Below are positions 54,744 to 63,785 of a stretch of 64,000 nucleotides of DNA, in pieces. Position numbers and translations under genes: made by a program. Source of the DNA: Acidobacteriota bacterium. GTDB lineage: Bacteria > Acidobacteriota > Terriglobia > Bryobacterales > Bryobacteraceae. The notes under the pieces are model-generated. The model worked only from the letters and a program-made list of their open reading frames with translations, was not told the origin of the DNA and did no database searches. Every line of letters begins with the position of its first letter. Positions within the stretch are counted from its first letter, which is position 1. The DNA is taken from contig JAFKEE010000027.1 in assembly GCA_017307505.1 (NCBI GenBank), positions 154,756 through 218,755 on the forward strand. The letters are read 5' to 3'.

Positions 54744-56678
54744 ATGGGTCTCTTTGCGCCATGGTTTCTTGCGGGCTTCGGGCTGCTCAGCCTGCCCATC
54801 TACTTCCACCTGCTGAAGCGGCACCGCAGTGAGACGCAGCACTTCAGCTCGCTGATGTTCTTCGAGAAGAGCACCGAAGCTTCGTTGAAGCACCGCCGTC
54901 TCGATTACCTGCTGCTGATGGCAATGCGGCTGGCACTGCTGGCCCTGATCGTGATCGCCTTCGCCCAGCCGTTCATCTGGCGCAACACGCCCGCCGGCGG
55001 CCCGAGCGCGAATCGCGTGGTGGTGATCGACGACTCCGCCAGCATGGGCTTCGGCAATCGCATGGCCAACGCCAGATCGGAAGCCTCCAAGCTCATGGGC
55101 GAAAACGTGAAGGTGGCCGTGTTCGACTCGCAGCTGCGGTTCGTCACCCCCGCCGATGTGCCGCGTCTGGAGGCGGGTACTTCGCGCAGTTCTCTGGGGG
55201 AACTGGCCCGCGCCCTGCGTGCTTACCAGGAGTCCGTCAAGGCTCCATTGGAAGTGCATCTCATCAGCGATCTGCAGCGCAGCTCCATGCCGGCGGGTTT
55301 CAGCGACCTGCGCCTGGGCGGCGGGACCAGACTGGTTCTGCACACTGTAGCCGACAAAACAGAACCGAACTGGACGGTGGAGAGCGTCACCGCGCCCGCA
55401 CGCGTCCGGGACGGCAAGACGGTGAAAGTCCAGGCAACGATCGCGGGCTTCCATACCAATGCCGCCGCCCGTACCGTGATCCTCGAGGTGAACGGACAGC
55501 CCGCCGGGAAACAGACCTTGCAGGTACCTGCCTCCGGCCGGGCGAAGGTGGAGTTCAATGGGCTCGACCTGCCGCACGGTTTCTCAAAATGCGCCGTCAG
55601 CCTCCAGGAATCCGACGGGCTGAAGGTGGACGACCGCTATCTGTTTGCCATCGAGCGCAGCGATCCGCAGCGGGTCGTGTTTCTCTATGGCGAGCGGTCG
55701 GCCCGCTCTGCCCTTTATTTCCGGGACGCGCTGGAGGCAGCCACGGCCGGCGCGTACACGGTGGAAAGCTACTCGAGTGGGACACCGGCGAATCTCGAGC
55801 GCGCCTCGTTTATCGTCGTGTCCGACACCGGCGGCTTCGACGACGGCATGCTGAAGCGCTATGTCCAGCAGGGCGGCTCGGCCCTGGTTGTGCTGGGTCC
55901 GGCGAATGTCTCGGCGGGCAAGGTGCCGATTCTGGGCACGCTGGTCAAGGCCTCGCGCTACGCGGCCCGCGGCGCGGAACGCTACCAGACGCTGGGCACG
56001 GCGGATGACGCCTATGCGGCGATTGCCAAGGCGGGACGTTGGGAAGGCGTGCATTTCTACCAGTCGATCGACGCGGATCCGGGCCAGGCGCGCATCCTTG
56101 CCAGGCTCACGGATCGGACCCCCATCCTGCTCGAGCAAAAGATCGGCGAAGGCACCGTGGTCGTGCTGGCTTCGGCGCTCGACAATCTGGCGAATGACTT
56201 TCCCGTGCAGCCGTCGTTTGTGCCGTTCGTCGAACAGATCGCTCACCGGCTGAGCGGGTGGGAAGAGGCGTCGTTGAACGCCAGCGTCGACACGGCGCTC
56301 GATTTTAAAGGCGGAGCCGGCTCGAAGGCGTTTGAAGCCATGGATCCCGACGGCAAACGGGCGTTGACGCTGGAAGAGAGCGCGAAGGGCGCTCCGCTGG
56401 TGTTGAGCCGGGCCGGATTCTGGGAAGTGAGGCGCGGCGCGGGCAAGTCGCAGATGATCGCCGCCAACGTCGACCGGCGGGAATCGGATCTGGAACTGAT
56501 GCCGAAGGAATCGGCGGAACTGTGGCAATCGCCTGGCACCACCGGACAGCAGGCAGCCGGACAGAGCAATAATGAGAGCAAATGGCCGCTGGCCGCCTGG
56601 GTTCTAGGCGCCGCGGTCCTGGCGGGGTTGTTGGAGGCGCTCGTAGGGAGCAGACACCTGGTTCAGGAGACAGCATGA
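54744..56678 (+). CDS. BatA-like VWA membrane protein
   Basis: The 644-residue protein begins with an aerotolerance-regulator N-terminal segment (FAPWFLAGFGLLSLPIYFHLLKRHR), then a second membrane helix (about 58-76), a VWA domain (VVVIDDSASMGFGN, D-x-S-x-S), beta-sandwich domains and a C-terminal membrane helix (WPLAAWVLGAAVLAGLLEAL). It is the membrane partner of MoxR and DUF58. Its stop overlaps the following gene by four bases. Confidence 0.88.
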   Translation: MGLFAPWFLAGFGLLSLPIYFHLLKRHRSETQHFSSLMFFEKSTEASLKHRRLDYLLLMAMRLALLALIVIAFAQPFIWRNTPAGGPSANRVVVIDDSASMGFGNRMANARSEASKLMGENVKVAVFDSQLRFVTPADVPRLEAGTSRSSLGELARALRAYQESVKAPLEVHLISDLQRSSMPAGFSDLRLGGGTRLVLHTVADKTEPNWTVESVTAPARVRDGKTVKVQATIAGFHTNAAARTVILEVNGQPAGKQTLQVPASGRAKVEFNGLDLPHGFSKCAVSLQESDGLKVDDRYLFAIERSDPQRVVFLYGERSARSALYFRDALEAATAGAYTVESYSSGTPANLERASFIVVSDTGGFDDGMLKRYVQQGGSALVVLGPANVSAGKVPILGTLVKASRYAARGAERYQTLGTADDAYAAIAKAGRWEGVHFYQSIDADPGQARILARLTDRTPILLEQKIGEGTVVVLASALDNLANDFPVQPSFVPFVEQIAHRLSGWEEASLNASVDTALDFKGGAGSKAFEAMDPDGKRALTLEESAKGAPLVLSRAGFWEVRRGAGKSQMIAANVDRRESDLELMPKESAELWQSPGTTGQQAAGQSNNESKWPLAAWVLGAAVLAGLLEALVGSRHLVQETA

Positions 56679-59600
56679 CGGCACTGGAACGGTTTCGGAG
56701 CTATCTGGAAGCGGTCGAGAAGCGTTTGCGGTGGAAAACCCTGGCCCGCGGCGGAGCGCTGCTGGCGCTGCTCGCCCTGGCCGCCACCGTGGGTCTGGCC
56801 TACATTGCGGATCGCTTTGCGTTCTCCGACAACAGTCTCTTCTACACGCGGCTCACCTTGTTTCTGGCAGTTGCCCTGGGTCTCGCCTTCTGGCTTGTGG
56901 TACCCCTGCTGCGCCTGAACCGGCGCGAGGCGGCCAAAGCCGTGGAAGTCGGCGATGCGGGGTTCGAACAGCGAGCCCTCACCCTCGAGCAGAGCAAAGA
57001 CGACAACCCGTTCTCGGAACTGCTGGCCGAAGAGGCTCTGCGCAAAGCGGAGCAGGCTCAGCCGTGGCATCTCGTCAGCGGCCGGCTGCTGGGCGGCCTG
57101 GCCCTGGGCTGTGCGCTGGGCGTTGGCGTCCTGGTGTGGTTGACCATCGCCGGTCCTGGCACGTTGGGCTACGGAGCGCACCTGCTTTGGGCCGGCGCGC
57201 CGCGTCCCGGCGCGGGTCCCATCTATCAGATTCAGGTGAAGCCCGGCGACGCCAAGGTGCGGCGCGGCGGCGACCAGGTGATTGAGGCGCTGCTGTTGGG
57301 GTTCGATACCGCGGAAGTCACACTGCGGGCCCGGCCGGCCGGATCCGCCAAATGGGAGACGCTCCGCATGGAGCCGAAGCCCACGGGCGGCGGCTATTCG
57401 TTCCTGTTCGCGGGCCTGGCTGAGAATCTCGAATACATGGTGGAGACCTCGAAGATGAGGTCGGCCATCCACCGGTTGACAGTGATCGACCTGCCGGCCG
57501 TGAAGAAACTGCGTGCCGTCTATCATTACCCCGGCTATCTGGGCATTCCGGTGGCAACGGTTGAACCCGCTGGTGACCTGCGAGCGGTGGAAGGAACCGA
57601 TGTCGACCTGCATGTGACCACAGACCGGCCCCTGACGAACGGCGTGCTTATTATGGACGACGGTTCGCGAATCCCGCTGGAAACGCAGGGCGGCAATGCC
57701 CAACTGGCCAAGGTCCCCATCCGCAAGGACGGGATGTACTATGTCGCGGCCATGGAAGACGGCACGCCGGTCCGGCTCACGGAGGATTACTTCATCGAAG
57801 CCAAGGCTGAGCGTCCGCCCGAGGTGAAGATCTCGAAGCCGGGCCGCGATGCGAAGGTCAGCCCGATTGAAGAAGTGACGGTGGAACTCGACTCCTCCGA
57901 TGACTTCGGCCTGGCGGATATGGAGTTGCGCTACTCCGTCAATGGCGGCGACGAGAAGACCGTGCCGATGCTGCGGCAGAAGGGGGCGAAAGACGCCCAC
58001 GGCTCCACCACCATCTCGCTGGAAGATTTCAAGCTCTCACCGGGCGATGTCGTGGGCATCTACGCAGTTGCCCGCGACGCCAAGACCACGACGCAGACGG
58101 ACATCTTCTTCCTCGAGGCGCAGCCCTTCGAGAAGGAGTATCAGCAATCGCAGACCGGCGGCGGTGGTGGCGGGGGCGGGGAAGACCAGCAGGGCGAGAT
58201 CGCCCAGCGGCAGAAAGAGATCATCGCCGCGACCTGGAATCAGATCAAGAGCGGCGGCTCCAAAGCGCAGTCTCAGGAGAACGCGCAGTTCCTCTCCGGC
58301 GTGCAGCAAAAGCTGTCCGACCAGGCGAAATCGCTGGCGCAGCGCATGCGCAGCCGCGAACTGGCCGGGACGAACGAGGAGTTCCAGAAGTTCTCGAAAG
58401 AGATGGACCTCGCCTCGGCCGCGATGAACGAAGCGACCGGGCAGCTGAAGGGCCAGAAGTGGAAGGATTCGCTCTCACCGGAACAGAAGGCCCTGCAGCA
58501 CCTGCTGCGCGCTGAAAGCATGTTCCGTCAGATTCAGGTCGCCTTTGGCCAGCGCGGCGGCGGAGGTGGTGGCGGCGGCGGCCAGATGCGGGATCTCGAG
58601 AGCCTGTTCGACCTCGAGCTCGATACCGAGAAGAACCAGTACGAAACGGCGCAGTCGCGCAACTCCCAGGAGCAGCGCGAGAAGGAAGTCGACGAAGCGC
58701 TGAAGAAGCTGGAAGAACTGGCGCGGCGCCAGCAGGAACTCGCCCAGCAGCAGCAACAGCAGAAGCAGCAGCAGTTCCAGCAGCGCTGGGCCCAGGAGAT
58801 GCTGCGGCGTGAAGCCGAGGAGCTGCGCAAGAAGATGGAGCAGTTGCAGCGCGGCGAATCGCAGCAGGGCCAGCAGGGTCAGCAAAGCCAGTCTCAGCAG
58901 GGTCAGTCCCAGCAGGGACAGCCGCAGCAGGGTGGATCTTCGGGTCAGGCGCAACAGGGCCGCTCGCAGGGGCAGCCTCAGCGCGGCCAGCAGGGTTCCA
59001 GCGGACAGCAGAGCCAGCAACAGAACGACCAGCGCATGGCCCGGGCCCAGCAGCAGCTCGATCGAGCCCTGGACGACATGCGCAAGGCGCAGGCGGAGCA
59101 GGGCCAGGGCAGTACAGAGAGCGCGCGCCGTGCGGCGGAGCGCATGAAGGAAGCACGCGACATGATCGGCGGCATGCGCCAGCAGCAGTCCGGCCAGCGC
59201 ATGGACGATCTGTCGAACCGCTCCCAGCAACTGGCCGAGCGACAGAAGCAGTACGAGAACCAGATCCGCCAGATGTATCCCGATGGAGTGCCCGCTCCGG
59301 GGGCACAGCCACGGCAGCCGGTTCCTACTCCGCAGACGATTGAGCGCCTCGCCCAGGAGAAAGAGGCGATGGAGCGCGAGTACAAGCGCCTGGAGCAGCA
59401 GATGAAGGATACGGCCCGTGCCATGGACGGGTCGCAGAAGGGCGCGGCTTCGCGTCTGCGCGACGCTTTAGGCGAGGCGCAGCAGAATGAGCTCGGACTG
59501 CGTATGAAGTTCGGCTCCGAGTGGGTGCGCCGGGGCCTGGGTCCCTATCTGCCGCCGCGCGAGAAGGTGGTGACGGATTCTCTGGAGAAGCTCAGCCGGC

Positions 59601-60379
59601 AGGTGCAGGAAGCCCGGGATATGGCGCAGCGCGGCCAGCAGGCAGGGGAGGGCAGGGATCGCACGGAGCAGGCCCTCAATCAGCTGGAACAGCTGCGCGG
59701 GCGGATGCAGAGCCAGTTGCAGCGCGGACAGCAGGGTCAGGGTCAGCAACAGGGCCAGGGCCAGCAGCAGGGGCAACAGGGACAGCAAGGCCAGCAAGGC
59801 CAGGGCCAGGGACAAGGTCAGCAGGGCCAGCAGCAGGGGCAAGGCCAGGGTCAGGGACAACAGGGTGGCGGCCAGCGGGGCGGAGAAGGCCCGGCCGGCG
59901 GCAGCTATGGCGGCCGGCAAATGGGCCGCGGCTCCGACGGCGGCTTCAATCGCGGCGGACAGCCCATGGGTCTGCGGGAAGAGTATGGCGCCATGAACGA
60001 TGGCCGGCGCCAGTTCGATCCGGGCCCGCGTTCCGGCCAGCAGCAGGGCCTGGAAGGCACCTATGACGAAGCACTGCGGCAACTGCGGCAACTGAGGCAG
60101 GACGATGCGGCCGACAATGAGACGAAGGCCGACGTGGACCGCCTCATCCGCGATATGCAGCGCCTGGATCCCAGAAAGCTGGGCGACAACGCGACGCTGA
60201 TGGGCCGCATCGAATCCGACATCGTGCCGCAGATGGAACAACTGGAGCTGCGGCTGCGCAAACAACTGGAGAACGGGCCCGCGGGCGGCCAGGTGCGCAG
60301 CGGATCGCAGGCAAAGGCACCGGCCGGCTACGGCGACGCGGTGGCGGAGTACTTCCGGAAGCTGAGCCGGGGCAAGTAA
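56675..60379 (+). CDS. DUF4175-like Gln-rich membrane protein, 1234 residues
   Basis: The protein has two N-terminal membrane helices (about 26-50 and 55-82) and a third (about 130-155), a beta-rich extracytoplasmic region (about 160-475), then a long low-complexity part. Gly tracts occur near 494 and 627-637. Gln-rich blocks lie near 685-785 and 1017-1068, separated by charged coiled-coil segments. DUF4175/TIGR02302 proteins share this layout. Its place at the end of the Bat-type cluster suggests it assembles with the VWA proteins. Codon use is GC-rich as in its neighbours. Confidence 0.75.
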   Translation: MTALERFRSYLEAVEKRLRWKTLARGGALLALLALAATVGLAYIADRFAFSDNSLFYTRLTLFLAVALGLAFWLVVPLLRLNRREAAKAVEVGDAGFEQRALTLEQSKDDNPFSELLAEEALRKAEQAQPWHLVSGRLLGGLALGCALGVGVLVWLTIAGPGTLGYGAHLLWAGAPRPGAGPIYQIQVKPGDAKVRRGGDQVIEALLLGFDTAEVTLRARPAGSAKWETLRMEPKPTGGGYSFLFAGLAENLEYMVETSKMRSAIHRLTVIDLPAVKKLRAVYHYPGYLGIPVATVEPAGDLRAVEGTDVDLHVTTDRPLTNGVLIMDDGSRIPLETQGGNAQLAKVPIRKDGMYYVAAMEDGTPVRLTEDYFIEAKAERPPEVKISKPGRDAKVSPIEEVTVELDSSDDFGLADMELRYSVNGGDEKTVPMLRQKGAKDAHGSTTISLEDFKLSPGDVVGIYAVARDAKTTTQTDIFFLEAQPFEKEYQQSQTGGGGGGGGEDQQGEIAQRQKEIIAATWNQIKSGGSKAQSQENAQFLSGVQQKLSDQAKSLAQRMRSRELAGTNEEFQKFSKEMDLASAAMNEATGQLKGQKWKDSLSPEQKALQHLLRAESMFRQIQVAFGQRGGGGGGGGGQMRDLESLFDLELDTEKNQYETAQSRNSQEQREKEVDEALKKLEELARRQQELAQQQQQQKQQQFQQRWAQEMLRREAEELRKKMEQLQRGESQQGQQGQQSQSQQGQSQQGQPQQGGSSGQAQQGRSQGQPQRGQQGSSGQQSQQQNDQRMARAQQQLDRALDDMRKAQAEQGQGSTESARRAAERMKEARDMIGGMRQQQSGQRMDDLSNRSQQLAERQKQYENQIRQMYPDGVPAPGAQPRQPVPTPQTIERLAQEKEAMEREYKRLEQQMKDTARAMDGSQKGAASRLRDALGEAQQNELGLRMKFGSEWVRRGLGPYLPPREKVVTDSLEKLSRQVQEARDMAQRGQQAGEGRDRTEQALNQLEQLRGRMQSQLQRGQQGQGQQQGQGQQQGQQGQQGQQGQGQGQGQQGQQQGQGQGQGQQGGGQRGGEGPAGGSYGGRQMGRGSDGGFNRGGQPMGLREEYGAMNDGRRQFDPGPRSGQQQGLEGTYDEALRQLRQLRQDDAADNETKADVDRLIRDMQRLDPRKLGDNATLMGRIESDIVPQMEQLELRLRKQLENGPAGGQVRSGSQAKAPAGYGDAVAEYFRKLSRGK
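58734..59033 (+). repeat. Gln-rich low-complexity block
   Basis: Within the DUF4175-like gene, CAG/CAA codons in runs (four to six in places) and SQQGQ-like units fill about 300 bases. It is coding low complexity, not a CRISPR array. Confidence 0.75.
59719..59880 (+). repeat. GQQ/GQG tandem coding repeat
   Basis: About 54 codons consist almost only of Gln and Gly in short degenerate 9-base-like units (cagggtcag, cagcaaggc). Slippage here could vary the protein length between strains. Confidence 0.8.
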
Positions 60380-60606
60380 AGGGCAGGTTCCCCCGGCGTG
60401 CGTACTGGCGCGCTGGGGACGCCATCTCGCTGGGTCCGCCATGCTGGAACTGCGAGTAGGGAGGCCGACTCTATCGTCAACCGGGACACACACCCGTTCT
60501 GTGTGTGGTGTTCCGAGAGAGGAGCCCGGTCATCGGCATGCCAACGGGCACGCAGTCAGAGTGCTCTCGGAAGATTCGGGACTGTGCAGGAGATCGAAGG
60601 CAGGGC
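60380..60606. other. Intergenic spacer between convergent genes
   Basis: No gene is supported in this spacer; the reading frames are short and lack a ribosome site. CACACAC and GTGTGTG (60487-60507) form a 7-base hairpin without a T-run, and CCCC-GGCG...CGC-TGGGG near 60390-60418 is a weaker one. Either may help stop the converging transcripts. Confidence 0.5.
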
Positions 60607-63126
60607 CTACTGGACGACGGCCACGTTATAGGCGGCAGAAGAGCGGCCGTCGATCGAGATCACCAGGGGCAGGGAAGCCGAGGCCGGGGTAGAGGTCGAA
60701 AGGGAGAACTGAACCAGATAACTGCCCGGCATCGACGGGTTCGCGGTCACCGACTGCACGCTGTGATCGGCGATGCCCGGCGAGGTCACCGAGACCCGGC
60801 TGGGATCCACGGCGTTCACCCCATCGCTCAGGTTGATAACCAGGAGTTGCAGGGTGTCGCCCGGATGCGCGCCGGCCGATGCCGCCACGGTAGTCCCCAG
60901 AACGGATTGGATCGCGAGGATGGAGGGCGGCCGCGGATCCACCTGAATCACGGCAGGCAGTGCGCTGACGCCGTCGACAATCACCTTCACAATCGTCGGC
61001 CCCAGCGGGAAGCCGTCAGGGATCTGAACTGTGATCGTATTGTTCGGAGTGGCGATGGCTTGGGCGATGCGGTCGTTTCCAGTTCGGTCAGTCAGGACAG
61101 CGGTGACGGTCGACGGTCTGGCGCTTGCCAGGTTGACCATCGGCAGGACGGCCTGTCCGCCGGAGAATATCGTACCCGGGGTGATGGTCGAGGCCGCCAC
61201 ATAGAGGGGCTTGGAGTTCGGCAGGACCTGGAAACCGCCCGCCAGATTGTTCAGCAGCAGACCGCTGCCCACCGTCAGCGCCGCCGGACCGGCAGTCGCC
61301 TGGGGCGAGATCGTAACGGCGGCCACGGCTTTGGTTGCGTTCATGGCCCAAACCTGACGGACCGTCACATCGCTGGAACCAATGCCGAGGCTGGGGAGCC
61401 AGTTGTCGAAACTCGTGTTCACGCCGTTGATTTCGATCACCGTCTCAGCTCCGGCCGAGACGGCGGTGGGCGCCACGTTGATCTGCGCCAGCGCCGGGGT
61501 GTCGTAGACGTATGCGGGTGAATCCACACCGTAGATAAAGAGTGAGCTCTGGCCGTCGGGATTGAACGCCGCCAGAACACCGCGGTAGCCGGCCGGGGCA
61601 GGGGGCGGTGCAATCACCAGCTTGCCGTCCTGCACGGATACGACCTTCGCGCTGACGCCGTCCATCCAAATCGTTGTCGAGGCGCCCAGGTTGCTCCCGG
61701 ACAGGGTGAGTGTCCGGTCTGCGTTCTGGGTCACGCTTTGGATGGCCGGCGGCAGTTGCTGCATGAACTGGACGCCCGAGGGCAGGATGTAGCTCTCTCC
61801 GTTATAGTCAAAACGCAGGTGCCGCGGGCCCTCGGCGGAGGTAGGGTTCAACTTCAGGTCGGCGATGAGGAACTGCGAAGTATACGGCGAAGTGGTGACA
61901 GACTCGAACCCGTTGATGGAGGAGATGGTGAGCCCCGCCCCGCTCATCGGCAAACCATTGCCGGTCAACACGGAGCGGCCAATCGTCTTGCCCAGCAGCA
62001 GCGTCGCGGGCTTGACTGCCGTGTACTTGCTGTTGTTGTCGCCGTAGTAGAAGTAGCTGTAAGTCTGTACGCCGAAAAGATTTACACTGGCGCGGGGATT
62101 CACCGCAACGTTGACGCCATCGGTGGACTGGCCGGCGGCCACCTGATATGGCTGCTGCGGCGTTGAACTGCCCGGCGCGAAGGCGAGCTCAAAAGCTCCG
62201 CTGGGCATCAGGGATCCGGAAGGATCGACCGGCAAAATCACATTCACGGGCTGGATCTCGCCTTGTACGGCGGGCGGCAGGCTGTGCGCGTAGACGTAGT
62301 AGGAACCAGCGGGCACGCCCTCAATCCGGTAAGTGCCATCCGGGTAAGTCAGGGCGCTGATGGCCTGCCGGTTCGGCGCCAGGGCCACGACTGACGCCAG
62401 ATTCACGCCCGCGCCCCCCATGGTCACCCGCCCGGTGATCACGCCGGTGGTCGCCTTAAACTTGTCGTTGGGGTAAAGAACGGAGATCCCCGCAATGTCG
62501 TCGAGGCCGAGCGGCTTGCTCTTGGTCGTCGTCCGCGTCACTTCTGTCGACATCACGCTGGACGTCCAGGTATGCTGCAGGCCGAGCGTGTGGCCAAACT
62601 CATGCACAACGGGGAGGAAGAACGACTCAGCCCAGCTCGGGCGGTCCGCGGCCATCGATTTCCGCAGCATCAGCACCGCACCCGTGATGGGATAGAAGGG
62701 GCCGCTGGGGCTCTGAACCGCGTCGTTGGCGATCGTGGGCACGCCATAGGCGATCATCCCAGGCGGGATCTCGTCCGAGAACTGCACCTGGATGCCCGGG
62801 GCGTTCATTGTCGTGCCCGCCGTGAACAGTCCCCCAAACGACAGCCGGATGTCAGAAGTTGCGACGCCGTTCCACACCGCCGCGGCGGAGCGGATCTGGC
62901 TGATCACTGCACCGAAACTATCTCCGCTGGCCATCTGCGTGGGGCCGCTGTCGGAGATGAAGAAGGGCACTGTCTTGTTTTGTAGAGCGTTCAGATCGTA
63001 GTGCGCGTAGACCGGCGTGTAGGGAGCGCTGCCCGACTGGAACCGGACCCAATGATAGTAAGCCGGGGCAATGGTGCCGCAGGAAACGGCAAGAATCGCG
63101 GCTGCCGCCCAGCTTCGCATCCTCAT
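60607..63126 (-). CDS. Secreted matrixin-like metalloprotease with regulatory and IPT domains
   Basis: The 839-residue protein has a signal peptide (WAAAAILAVSCGTIAPA) and a metzincin core with VVHEFGHTLGLQHTWTS (HExxHxxGxxH zinc site, about 178-188) and the Met-turn SSVMST. It then has a carboxypeptidase-regulatory-like beta domain (TGRVTMGGAGVNLASVVALA), an IPT/TIG-like domain (PAIQSVTQNADRTLTLSGS) and TIGR03437-like repeats to the end. It would cleave proteins outside the cell. It begins with an ATG that overlaps the stop of the small secreted protein gene by four bases. Confidence 0.85.
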   Translation of the reverse strand: MRMRSWAAAAILAVSCGTIAPAYYHWVRFQSGSAPYTPVYAHYDLNALQNKTVPFFISDSGPTQMASGDSFGAVISQIRSAAAVWNGVATSDIRLSFGGLFTAGTTMNAPGIQVQFSDEIPPGMIAYGVPTIANDAVQSPSGPFYPITGAVLMLRKSMAADRPSWAESFFLPVVHEFGHTLGLQHTWTSSVMSTEVTRTTTKSKPLGLDDIAGISVLYPNDKFKATTGVITGRVTMGGAGVNLASVVALAPNRQAISALTYPDGTYRIEGVPAGSYYVYAHSLPPAVQGEIQPVNVILPVDPSGSLMPSGAFELAFAPGSSTPQQPYQVAAGQSTDGVNVAVNPRASVNLFGVQTYSYFYYGDNNSKYTAVKPATLLLGKTIGRSVLTGNGLPMSGAGLTISSINGFESVTTSPYTSQFLIADLKLNPTSAEGPRHLRFDYNGESYILPSGVQFMQQLPPAIQSVTQNADRTLTLSGSNLGASTTIWMDGVSAKVVSVQDGKLVIAPPPAPAGYRGVLAAFNPDGQSSLFIYGVDSPAYVYDTPALAQINVAPTAVSAGAETVIEINGVNTSFDNWLPSLGIGSSDVTVRQVWAMNATKAVAAVTISPQATAGPAALTVGSGLLLNNLAGGFQVLPNSKPLYVAASTITPGTIFSGGQAVLPMVNLASARPSTVTAVLTDRTGNDRIAQAIATPNNTITVQIPDGFPLGPTIVKVIVDGVSALPAVIQVDPRPPSILAIQSVLGTTVAASAGAHPGDTLQLLVINLSDGVNAVDPSRVSVTSPGIADHSVQSVTANPSMPGSYLVQFSLSTSTPASASLPLVISIDGRSSAAYNVAVVQ

Positions 63127-63665
63127 CGGACCACCGCCTGGCGGGCCCGCAACCGGAGATTGCTCAGGCTGAGCTTGAGACCTGCGTCCGAAGTGGGCTG
63201 ACCATTGTTGTCAACCACTTGGGCGTCTTCAATGGGCCCCCGTGAGAGTACCGCCTCGGCGGCGCCGGCGCTCGTGCTCATCTTGACGGAGAGGACACCC
63301 TGGCTCAACCCGATGATGTGCGGCGTGCCACTGGGGCTCAGCCACACAAACACAACATATTCGGCGCCCAACTCCAGGGCAGGGGCCCCGGCTATGCTCT
63401 GCCTGCGGCCGTTGATCACTCCACCGGGGACATAGACTTCGGTGCTGGTCGACGTCGTGGAACCCTTAATCCACTCCATCACCTGGAGCCGGTAAACGGT
63501 GTAGATCAGGCTGCCGCGTTGAACGGGGGAAGCAGAAAGCACTTTGCCGCGCACGATCGAAGTGGATTTCTCCACCATCTGGTCGACGGTCAGGCGTTCG
63601 AGCGTGGTGGCACCCAGTCCGGCGGCCAGGAACAGTGCCAGCACGGATTGGAGAATTCTCGCCAT
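63123..63665 (-). CDS. Small secreted protein coupled to the metalloprotease
   Basis: The 180-residue product has a signal peptide (MARILQSVLALFLAAGLGATT) and one beta-rich domain (STSIVRGKVLSASPVQRG, VYRLQVMEWIKGS, GAEYVVFVWLSPSGTPHIIGL) of unknown family. The ATG at 63665 was preferred to the upstream start because it begins the signal peptide. The four-base overlap with the protease start suggests a joint role, perhaps as an inhibitor or chaperone, which is unproven. Confidence 0.7.
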   Translation of the reverse strand: MARILQSVLALFLAAGLGATTLERLTVDQMVEKSTSIVRGKVLSASPVQRGSLIYTVYRLQVMEWIKGSTTSTSTEVYVPGGVINGRRQSIAGAPALELGAEYVVFVWLSPSGTPHIIGLSQGVLSVKMSTSAGAAEAVLSRGPIEDAQVVDNNGQPTSDAGLKLSLSNLRLRARQAVVR

Positions 63666-63785
63666 AGCTTCTGTTCCACTATCAGCAAGCCATATGCCAT
63701 AGCTTGAATCAATCAAATCAATTGCTTAGGAATGGGCTTCCCAGTGACCTGAGTCTGGAGGACACAGCGGGCGGGCCAGCCTGTC

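Noticed and set aside
59719..59880. CRISPR-like short repeats
   Set aside because: The units are irregular, in frame with a coding region and encode Gln/Gly only, with no spacers.
60505..61521. A 338-codon plus-strand frame overlapping the metalloprotease gene
   Set aside because: Antisense to the protease with a zinc motif and signal peptide; Arg/Gly/Asp-rich shadow.
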